Below, piece after piece: positions 1-7,429 of a stretch of DNA of 64,000 bases. The notes under the pieces are model-generated. The model worked only from the letters and a program-made list of their open reading frames with translations, had not been told where the DNA came from and did not search any database. Each line of letters starts with the position of its first letter. Positions within the stretch are counted from its first letter, which is position 1. Source of the stretch: Gnetum montanum (taxonomy: Eukaryota > Streptophyta > Gnetopsida > Gnetales > Gnetaceae); NCBI GenBank assembly GCA_015680685.1, contig MNCI01011140.1, forward strand, positions 491,801-555,800, read 5' to 3'. The position numbers and the translations under genes were made by a program.

Positions 1-1270
1 AAGGTGTAGGGGTTAGAAAGAGAAATGAAAAAATCCGGGGCTTAGGATAAAAATCGAAAAATCAGGCCCCGTACCCCCATGACTAATCGTGAACCTCCGG
101 TAGCGTTAGAATGGAGAGAGAAAAGGAATAGGAATGATAGGTAAAAAGGGACAACTATGGCATCGATAAAAGGGATGTCATGATGGAAATGAACAAAAAT
201 GATAATTAATTGCAAAATGTTAAGGAAAAGAAGTTAACTAGTGTTCCAAATAGGAATGTCAGTGGGTCCTCCCCAAAGCAGGCTCATGCCCTTAATGCCC
301 TGACAATCCCACATTCAAAGAGTCCGTAGGCTCTGGGAATGTCCTTTGGAAACAAGAGTTAAAGTCTCAACCGTAAGAATTTACCAAAAAGAAAACAAAG
401 CATCAACCAAAGTATTTACAATGATATAACTAGCAATGAGGTGAACATTGGAGAGAAGGATGGGAAGAAAGAGGAATGGAATGGAATCCCAAGAACAAGG
501 TGGTGTACAGCCCCTTGTGTGTTTCATGATTAATGTGACTTGGCGAATCTCATTCCAACTCTGGCCTCAAACCAACCACTTCCAGTGACTTCGCATCAAT
601 GCAGTTGGTTAAATCATCCACTTGGGTAACAAGGATGCAACTTCGAGAAGCCACCACCATTCCGACGAAACAACAGAGAGAATGGGAAGCGAGAAGGGCC
701 TTAGTTAGAGGGAACACTTTGGTTCCATAACCAGTGCTTGTAGCCCAAATTTATTTCGTCTAAGGGGTGTGCTTTGAATCCTCACTTTTAGCTTTTTAGC
801 TTTTTCTTCTTCTCTTTTTTCTGTTTTTCCATTTTTTTTTTTTTTTTTTTTGTTTTGTGTTTTTATGCGTGGGGACCACACCATGCAAAGACTTCTTTAT
901 TTTTATTGTCTCAGCTTCCGATTATTGGGTTACATCGGAACGGTAAGAAAACCCAAGAAGAAAACATCCAAGCACCCAAGTGAATGACCAACACAAGAGC
1001 ACCAAGTTCCCTTGAAGTCACACCCTTTTCAAATCCTTGAGTCCTTCCTTAGTTTGAGAAATGCCCAGTCACTGGTTCGTTAAAGTTCTTATTGGAAGGG
1101 AACTGTACATTTCCAAGCCAAGGGAAACCATAGACTTGATGGATGGATGGATGAAGTGATCTCATTGCCTGCCATATCAAAAGAACATACCTTAGTATCA
1201 ACAATGTAACTTAAAGGTAAAAACCAAACATTAGCAATTAATGAAAAACAGTTCATCCCATCGGCCCGAA
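1..1270 (-). other. Y1 3' internal region, no recognisable coding
   Basis: This stretch follows the gag-protease ORF in the direction of transcription. I found no reverse transcriptase, RNase H or integrase motif in any frame. In the decayed relative Y2 the reverse transcriptase catalytic motif lies only about 0.9 kb beyond the protease, so pol should have begun by about position 1000 if present. There is a T-run near 829-851 and a short GATG repeat near 1139-1153. It may be the 3' untranslated or env-like part of the element; I cannot assign it. Confidence 0.5.
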
Positions 1271-1301
1271 CACTTATTGGGTGACGAATTTACATGATGG
1301 A

Positions 1302-1327
1302 ACACACACACACACACACACACACAA
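1302..1327. repeat. (AC)n microsatellite
   Basis: A run of about 13 AC dinucleotides just downstream of the gag-protease ORF in element orientation. It is simple sequence with no evident role. Confidence 0.9.
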
Positions 1328-1349
1328 AAAGATAGAAAAATATAACGAT

Positions 1350-1478
1350 GTTGTAAAACAAAAACAAGAAAAGTTAAAGAAATTTGTAAAACAAAAATTA
1401 GAAAAGTTAAAGAAATTGTAAAACAAAAATGTGAAAAACAAAAACGTTGTAAAACAAAAATGTGTAAAACAAAAACTG
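1350..1478. repeat. TTGTAAAACAAAAA minisatellite
   Basis: Five imperfect copies of the core TGTAAAACAAAAA lie in about 130 bp. The first two units are about 33 bp and share the trailing AGAAAAGTTAAAGAAAT; the last three shrink to about 15-30 bp. The array sits between the AC microsatellite and the end of the gag-protease ORF, in the non-coding 3' part of Y1. Confidence 0.75.
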
Positions 1479-1503
1479 AAAAAGAACTGAGGGCCCCATA
1501 TGA

Positions 1504-4500
1504 TTAGCATAGGTGGCCATCTCCCCCATGACTGAGTTGTGAGGGAGAGATCCGAAGTAGTGAGCGCCTATTTGAATTTCTAAGCAGTGCCCAACTTCTC
1601 CCAATTGATGATCTTAAATTCAGGGGTGGAAGTTGGCGACGCTCACGTTCCAATGTGTCTATGCCACGGTTGTTGGCATGAGTTGCCTCAGTTCGTTCCA
1701 TGCATATTTGTTTGCTCTTATGAGAAGCTGTCAACCACGGGGTGTCTACTACTTCTTGTGTGGTTGCTACATACAGGCATCTTTGTTGCAGAGTTTCCTG
1801 GGCACACCTGTGACATGGAGACATTTCCTCCGTGTCATCACCCGATGAATCACTGTATGTGATGCATGGAACTATCCTCTTCTCGATCTTTCCACATATG
1901 TTTATCTTGGAGATTTCCAAGGAAAGATCACGGATCCTAAGGCATGCATCTACTGTGCTTAGCCATGCCCTTCCCATTATAATTGGGAAGTCCCCTTCGT
2001 TGTTGTTAACATCGATCACTAGGAAGTCTGCTGGGTAGGACCAACCACACACAGTGGTGATAACGTCCTCCACCAAACCCAATGGGATGGCAATGGACTG
2101 GTCTGCCAGCTCCAGTTGAATGTTGCTCTTCTTAAGTTGGGGCAGGTTCCAGGCGTGATACATCTTTCGCGAAATTAAGTTGACTCCGGAACCTGAGTCA
2201 AGAAGAGCTCGATGTGGCGCATTCCCAGCGATCTGCAAATGAATAAAGGGACTCCCAGGGTCAGTTAGTTTCCTGGGAAGGTGGCCTACCTTGATCCAGT
2301 CAGTTACGGTATGTGTTAGCATAACCGTATGCGTTACATTCCCTTGGACTGAAGGGTGCTCCGAAGTGTTAGTAGTTAGAGGCCTATACATATACCCGTC
2401 CGCTTGTTGTTGCGAGAGCCTATCCGGGCTCCTAGTTCTGAAAAAGGGTCTCCTTTTTGTACAGTTATCGCCAGAACTAGTGTCCGGTTGGATATTTACA
2501 CTCTGAATATTTACAGATCTCGCGGCGTGACGTTGCTGCGGTTGGGTAGGTAATTCCCCTTGCATTGTTGGAGCAGGAGGTGTTATGGGAACTACTTGAG
2601 GAAAAGGTGCGGGTGGAGTTAGAGGATGGACAGAATGTGGAATGTCTCCCGGAGGAGAAGGAGTCCTTCTGAAGTACTCCCGAGCGTAGTAGTGACGGCG
2701 TGGAGTGTGACTCATAGCGTCACCTGGAGAAACTGGCTGCTGCACATAATAACCATAAGGATCAGGCTGCCGGTAAGGGTATCGATGTGTTGGCTGTGGC
2801 ATCCCCCATGACTGTGGGTATTGCCACTGCTGATGTTGCTCGATGGGCTGCGGAGGTGTTCCACTTGGATAATACGTCAAGGGTTGGTGGAACTGCCTCG
2901 GGTTACCTTGTGGATAAGGTAACCTTCTGGGTGTTTGCCGTTGATTAAGTCTTGGATTTAATGCATACACCCCAGACTCCTGCAGATGTGAGATAATTGG
3001 ACAACATCCCTTAGGATGGTCATAATAGCAGACCTCACATCCACCGTCATTGTCTGAATCAGAATTTTCAGCCTCATCGGAGTTAGAGATTTTTCCCTTA
3101 CCCTTGTTATGTGCAGGGTTAAAGTTTCTCCGCTTGTCTTTGCTTTTATCACTACTTTGCTCATCCTTAGACTCTTCTACAATTTTCAGGACTGTTTCTA
3201 TTCGTGAGTCTAAGGAATCCCACATTTGGTCTACCTTAGCCGATACCTCCGTTGTTAACTTTTGGATCGGCACAGTTTTCCTGTTCACCAACTCTTCGAG
3301 TGGTGACTCATCCTCCTCATCACAGAATTTCACTCCCTTCTTACGAAGGGAGGGATCACGGTTGTATTCCTCCGCACTTTCTCTTTTCCGTAGCTCACCC
3401 TCTTCTTGCGCTACTTGTTCCAACAATACTTCAACTTCATGGGCTCTTAGTTGGGAGAGTCTCCCTTGGGCGTAAGTCCCAAGAGTTCTTCTCGTTTCAT
3501 TTCGTAGCCCATCCACGAGGTGGCGAAGTTGATCCCGCTTAGCGTACCCATGGCCCGGGCAACGATGTAGCAATGTGTAGTAACGGGCCATGGCAGCATC
3601 CAAGGATTCATGAGCTCCTTGTTTCCAGCCTTGGATCTGCTTACGCAAGTTAGACACTCTGGAGTACGTTTGATATTTGTTGTTGAACAATTCGAGCATC
3701 GTACTCCACCTCCTGATGGTTTCCGGTTCTAAGGACCGGTACCAGCTTTCTGCTTCTTTAGTGAGTGTCCTTGGGAACAACTTGAGTTTCTGCCACTCAT
3801 TGTCTATGTTCTGCAAGGCACAGGCGTCGTGGAATGCCTGTAAATGATGTTGAGGATCAGCGTTGTATCCCCCTTCAAAACGTGGGATATTATTTATATC
3901 CAAACGCTTGATCCTACTGTCTTTCAAATGCCTTGTGGGAATCCTAACTGCCTCTCTAATGTCAAGCATACTTCGGGTTGCGAATAGGGGTTCGTCATGA
4001 TCATCTCTTTCATGACGTCTGTGATGTCTACGTTGTGGTTCCCTATTCTCCCTACGTCCTTGCCCTTGTCCTAACTCCTCTCGACCTTCTTGTCGAGGCA
4101 TTTCATCTCTTCTACCTTTACTTTCCGCGTTATGCTCATGGTGGCTGCGCCCAGATGTGGAAGGAGAGGGTGAATGATGTGATGAAGGGGAAGAAGAAGG
4201 GGATCCATCACCATGGTGATGTTTCTTGCCTTCTCTTCGGCTGCTTCGGCCCCGATCGTTGTCACGATCTGCATGTCTGTCATCAGTGTGAGTGATTGTT
4301 CCTGCCGTGAACAGCTTGTGCTCACGGGGATCAGAGCCTGGAATGTGTATCGTTGATCTAAGGCCCTGATGCCTAACCTCTTCACCAGAGTGAGGAGGAG
4401 GAACATCATTTTCTAAGAAACCCGTTGTGAGGGGTTCCTCGTCTCCTATTTCACTAATGACGTGGGAAACCTTGCCCTTCAGTAGTGAATGTTGGCTCTC

Positions 4501-4848
4501 CTGCCTTGCATCCCGAATACGTTGGGCTTTTGTGGGTTGATAATCCCTCAGAGTGTAATCATCCGCAACGTATTCAGTAATCAGCTCTTGCATGCCATAC
4601 CGTACCAAGGCACGGAAAAGCATGTTGGAAGCAGAGCGATCTGGGGGTAACACGATGTTACCTTGCATGTCTCTCCACCGCAGTTGCTCATCTTGATGGA
4701 AAACAAAGGTAAAATCCGGCACATACTCATCGGGATGAGTATATGTGACCTTAGATTGTTGAGGACATGGTTGATCTCGGTTATGCGTATGATGCTGACT
4801 TTCTCCTGTATTGTCCTTAGGTGAGTTGATTTCGTGAGAAGAAGCCAT
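1504..4848 (-). CDS. Athila-type gag-protease polyprotein, intact
   Basis: An uninterrupted 1114-residue ORF that begins 127 bp after the primer-binding site. Residues 33-118 form a conserved-looking N-terminal region of unknown function (HPDEYVPDF, LFRALVRYGMQELI). Residues 185-290 are rich in Arg, Ser, His and Asp. Residues 308-490 match the retrotransposon gag (capsid) domain, with RFEGGYNADPQHHLQAFHDA, ESWYRSL and the DGLRNETRRTLGTYA segment. A zinc knuckle C604-C607-H611-C616 (CX2CX3HX4C) follows, then a Pro/Gln/Tyr-rich linker at about 640-770. Residues 860-995 are an aspartic protease with active-site DSG at 884-886 and IIMGRAWL at 956-963. No RT follows in this frame. Gag would form the particle and bind RNA; the protease would process it. 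A decayed homologue lies at 41083-42795. The protein looks functional, so this element could be moved by enzymes supplied from elsewhere. Confidence 0.9.
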   Translation of the reverse strand: MASSHEINSPKDNTGESQHHTHNRDQPCPQQSKVTYTHPDEYVPDFTFVFHQDEQLRWRDMQGNIVLPPDRSASNMLFRALVRYGMQELITEYVADDYTLRDYQPTKAQRIRDARQESQHSLLKGKVSHVISEIGDEEPLTTGFLENDVPPPHSGEEVRHQGLRSTIHIPGSDPREHKLFTAGTITHTDDRHADRDNDRGRSSRREGKKHHHGDGSPSSSPSSHHSPSPSTSGRSHHEHNAESKGRRDEMPRQEGREELGQGQGRRENREPQRRHHRRHERDDHDEPLFATRSMLDIREAVRIPTRHLKDSRIKRLDINNIPRFEGGYNADPQHHLQAFHDACALQNIDNEWQKLKLFPRTLTKEAESWYRSLEPETIRRWSTMLELFNNKYQTYSRVSNLRKQIQGWKQGAHESLDAAMARYYTLLHRCPGHGYAKRDQLRHLVDGLRNETRRTLGTYAQGRLSQLRAHEVEVLLEQVAQEEGELRKRESAEEYNRDPSLRKKGVKFCDEEDESPLEELVNRKTVPIQKLTTEVSAKVDQMWDSLDSRIETVLKIVEESKDEQSSDKSKDKRRNFNPAHNKGKGKISNSDEAENSDSDNDGGCEVCYYDHPKGCCPIISHLQESGVYALNPRLNQRQTPRRLPYPQGNPRQFHQPLTYYPSGTPPQPIEQHQQWQYPQSWGMPQPTHRYPYRQPDPYGYYVQQPVSPGDAMSHTPRRHYYAREYFRRTPSPPGDIPHSVHPLTPPAPFPQVVPITPPAPTMQGELPTQPQQRHAARSVNIQSVNIQPDTSSGDNCTKRRPFFRTRSPDRLSQQQADGYMYRPLTTNTSEHPSVQGNVTHTVMLTHTVTDWIKVGHLPRKLTDPGSPFIHLQIAGNAPHRALLDSGSGVNLISRKMYHAWNLPQLKKSNIQLELADQSIAIPLGLVEDVITTVCGWSYPADFLVIDVNNNEGDFPIIMGRAWLSTVDACLRIRDLSLEISKINICGKIEKRIVPCITYSDSSGDDTEEMSPCHRCAQETLQQRCLYVATTQEVVDTPWLTASHKSKQICMERTEATHANNRGIDTLERERRQLPPLNLRSSIGRSWALLRNSNRRSLLRISPSQLSHGGDGHLC

Positions 4849-4975
4849 TTCTATTGGTGTGCTAATTTCACCGTTATTTATTGTTCTTGATTAACTGATT
4901 AACCCTAAGGTTCGTTTTAAGCTCACAACGATGTGAGTGATATCCCTTATGTTAAATTGGCGAAAAAACACTTAG

Positions 4976-4993
4976 TCCCCGGCAACGGCGCCA
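4976..4993 (-). promoter_or_regulatory. Primer-binding site for tRNA-Asp
   Basis: The plus strand reads TCCCCGGCAACGGCGCCA, which is the 3' end of plant tRNA-Asp including CCA. On the element (minus) strand it is therefore the 18-nt primer-binding site. One base separates it from the LTR. The match is perfect as far as I can recall the tRNA, which fits a young element. It fixes the orientation and the inner end of the 5' LTR. Confidence 0.88.
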
Positions 4994-5275
4994 ATGATGA
5001 GTGGCGAGGTACCCCTACACTCCACCATACGAATACGAGCGTACACGCGCGATCCGGTCGAACTCCGCAGACTAAATGCCTTAACGCCACAAGAAACACT
5101 TGGGGTTAATCGTTCGTTGTCTTCCCAGGCTTGCTTGTATGTGTCACGGTGTATGGTTAAGCAAGTCTGAGGTATGTGATTTTTTTGGTATTTTCGGCTT
5201 ATCTTCTATGCTACCAGGAGAAAGGGTTGAGAAAACTAAACTAACTCTAACTAAGATCTAAGTCTAAATTAACTA

Positions 5276-5699
5276 GCGTCAGCATCCGTTCCCACTTACC
5301 GGACACACCCTGAACTATGCAACTGCAGCTTACCAAACGCTAATCGTTACTGGGATCGCCACACGTAACGCAAGTGCTCGAAGTGGTCGTACTGAGGCAC
5401 CTATTTAGCCTACGTGTGATAAGCAGCCGATTCCTTAGCCAGCCGTACACACCCGTGGGTGCTCGTAACTAAGTCGTACTTATCACACGATCTAGCCTAG
5501 CAATGAGCAGCCGATTCCTCAACTAGCCGTACACATTAGACCCGGGAGTTACCAAGCGCAGAATCCTGGAATACGCTACTGGGTTACCAAGCAGCCAATG
5601 CTCGTAATTGAGTCGTACTCATGCATTGCGTCAAGCAGCCGATTCCTTGACTAGCCGTACACGTCCGTAGACGCTCGTAATCAAGTCGTACTTGAACGC
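5276..5699. repeat. Four covarying hairpin repeats in the LTR
   Basis: Four units each fold as outer stem, internal loop, inner stem and apex. Outer stems: 5276-5282 with 5392-5398 (one mismatch), 5413-5423 with 5479-5489 (11 perfect pairs), 5500-5507 with 5618-5629 (bulged), 5628-5635 with 5691-5699 (one bulge). Inner stems: CCACTT/AAGTGG, CTTAG/CTAAG, CTCAA/TTGAG, CTTGA/TCAAG. The intervening words stay the same: CAGCCGATTC (CATCCGTTC in the first) on one side and TCGTA on the other. Units 2 and 4 are short and end in 4-bp stems; units 1 and 3 carry longer apical inserts that share TTACCAA. All lie in the transcribed part of the LTR. Confidence 0.85.
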
Positions 5700-5940
5700 A
5701 CTAGGAAAGCAGGAAAGAAAGCAATAAATGAAACCACGTGCTGCAAGGTTTATCCAATCAAGTTCGTCTTTATTGCTGTACACAACTTGGGTTCAGGTTA
5801 CAAGCTGCTCGAATAAAGAGCCGTTCACTCTAGGACTCCTACTGCGGGCACATGGGGAAAAATTCTAACTCTGGAGTGATCAATCTGCCAGAGCTTCGCT
5901 ACTTCTAGCCAGGATTTGGAAATGAAGGGAGTGCCACCTC

Positions 5941-5953
5941 TTATTTATAGATA
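5941..5953 (-). promoter_or_regulatory. TATA box of the Y1 LTR promoter
   Basis: Read on the minus strand this is TATCTATAAATAA, a canonical plant TATA box. It is about 950 bp upstream of the primer-binding site and about 12 bp downstream of a perfect palindrome, as expected for the U3/R border of this LTR. Confidence 0.7.
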
Positions 5954-5964
5954 TGGTTGCGGGA

Positions 5965-5990
5965 CGCGATATCGCGTACGCGATATCGCG
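5965..5990. promoter_or_regulatory. 26-bp perfect palindrome next to TATA box
   Basis: The segment consists of two copies of the self-complementary 12-mer CGCGATATCGCG separated by TA, so the whole 26 bp is a perfect palindrome containing eight CG dinucleotides. It lies immediately upstream of the TATA box in element orientation. Another CGCG follows TAAATCG at 6000-6008. A binding site for a dimeric factor, or a methylation-sensitive switch, is a plausible reading but is inference. Confidence 0.75.
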
Positions 5991-6122
5991 GCCTAGTGTA
6001 AATCGCGTCTCATCACCTATGAAATAATATCTTATCTTCTCACTACTAACCACCTATGATAAGCTATCTTGTGTTATCTTTAGTTAGAAGTAACTAAATT
6101 TAAACATGATGTAGTTTCATAC

Positions 6123-7222
6123 ACCAAACTTCAAAACCCAATATCTCCCTTATATTGTCACATTTTCTTTGTGGTTTGAACAATTTGATAGCTAATCCTA
6201 CCTTCCTTTATCTGAATATGTTGGCTGCAAAGAATATTATGTTTATTTATCATATTAATTAATTATACCTAACTTTTTATGAGCTAAAATGTTTGATAAG
6301 GCCAAATCCTATAATGAACCTTATCTAGGCTCTTCATGTTTATTTCTACTTCTATCTTAGATTCTTGAAATACTATAAAAGCCTATTTATGCAATGCATG
6401 TAATGAATGAAAGGAGATTCAAGATGACAAGAAAAAACAATAAGAATGTAAAATTACCTTATGAAGAGATGGGTGTGTGCATGTTGTAAAATTATTAATA
6501 TATTAATAAAGGTATTTTCCTTTATTTTTTATGCTTTTAATGCCTATGCATGTTTATGAAGTAATAACTCTAAGAGAATTTGATCCAAAGTGGGGTTTTG
6601 AACTCATATTTAAGGTTCTTAGTAACCTTTACATTATTTATGGTAGCATAGTTAGGGAATTATGGTTCTTGATGAATCGTATCCATCAATATCATTTGTT
6701 TTTGAATTCTAGGATTTGACCTATTTATTAAAGATTAAAATTAGGTGAAATATTTATTATCTAATTAATTTAATGATGAATTGATGGAAGAATATTCATC
6801 AAAGAGGTTCATCTTCTAAGGGTTATTTTTCTCTTATATATTTTAAAAATTGATGAATACTGCTTTTGGCTTTCACATTGAATTCTCAATAGAATATGAA
6901 TAACACTAGATTGAGATTGATATGGGTTAGGAATAGCTTGTACTTTAATATTTTCTTGATCTACTTAATTAAGTAGAACACTTGACAAAGTATTACATCT
7001 AGAAATGTTGGTTTAGTAATCAACTCCATGTTGATCATACATACATTTGTTCCCTAATGACTGTATTTTAAATACTAATGCCAAGGCTAAACGGATTACT
7101 TTATATCTTTATCATTCTTTCTTTTCCATGACCTAAAGATCTAGAATCTACAAAACCATGTCCTCTAATATCCATTCTAACCTTTGTATCAACTCAAATT
7201 TATCTACTTTGTAATATATCCC
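6123..7222. other. AT-rich stretch without a gene
   Basis: About 1.1 kb of AT-rich sequence between the Y1 LTR and X1. No ORF with recognisable similarity was found. A plus-strand ACTATAAAAG near 6370 resembles a TATA box but has no supporting context. It may be the remnant of the X1 3' flank or of an LTR too decayed to recognise. Confidence 0.4.
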
Positions 7223-7390
7223 ATAACCATTCATTGTAGCAGATGAGCTATGCTAGTTTATAGTCATAGTGGACTGCTACGTGAGTTTACCATTGGATGA
7301 GCTATGCTAGTTTATAGTCATAGTAGACTACTGTGCCAATTTAACATCATAGCAGACAATCTATGCTAGTTTATAGTCATAGCAAACTTG
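7223..7390 (-). repeat. X1 3' UTR minisatellite
   Basis: Three copies of GCTATGCTAGTTTATAGTCATAG at spacings of about 60-70 bp follow the end of integrase in element orientation. The position matches the tandem repeats after integrase in X3 (29512-29725). Tat-lineage elements are known for hypervariable repeat-bearing 3' regions. Confidence 0.65.
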
Positions 7391-7429
7391 TGCTTGCCTT
7401 ACTTTGTTGAGATGTAGCATCACATGCTA

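Larger units (their letters stand above)
1..6122 (-). mobile_element. Y1: young non-autonomous Athila-type LTR retrotransposon
   Basis: Read on the minus strand, from right to left: LTR, tRNA-Asp primer-binding site, 127-bp leader, intact gag-protease ORF, then about 1.5 kb without recognisable coding sequence to the window edge. The 3' LTR is not in the window. The lineage is taken from Y2, which shares the gag-protease sequence and still carries Athila-like pol. The region is rich in CG dinucleotides and its long ORF has no stop, whereas nearly all the rest of the window is CG-poor and full of stops, so Y1 is the youngest insertion here. The right boundary (end of U3) is an estimate between about 6010 and 6130, where CG-rich sequence gives way to AT-rich sequence. 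No target-site duplication could be established because the other LTR is missing. Confidence 0.8.
4995..6122 (-). repeat. Y1 5' LTR (U3-R-U5)
   Basis: The U5 end starts at the plus-strand TGATGAGTGGCGAGG next to the primer-binding site. A diverged copy of the same LTR end starts at 63877, which confirms the boundary. On the minus strand the order is U3 (right), a TATA box near 5944, a presumed start about 30 bp further left, and a long R-U5 of about 900 bp containing four structured repeats. The outer end is uncertain by about 100 bp because the partner LTR lies outside the window. Confidence 0.8.

Noticed and set aside
1407-1604. 65-residue ORF overlapping the end of gag-protease
   Set aside because: It runs into the TTGTAAAACAAAAA simple repeat, which gives only Phe/Leu/Val-rich low-complexity residues; no sign of a real protein.
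4976-4993. Possible tRNA-Asp gene fragment
   Set aside because: Only the 3' 18 nt of the tRNA are present and they sit exactly between an LTR end and gag; it is a primer-binding site.
6370-6380. Plus-strand TATA-like box
   Set aside because: No LTR end, transcript-like sequence or ORF supports it.
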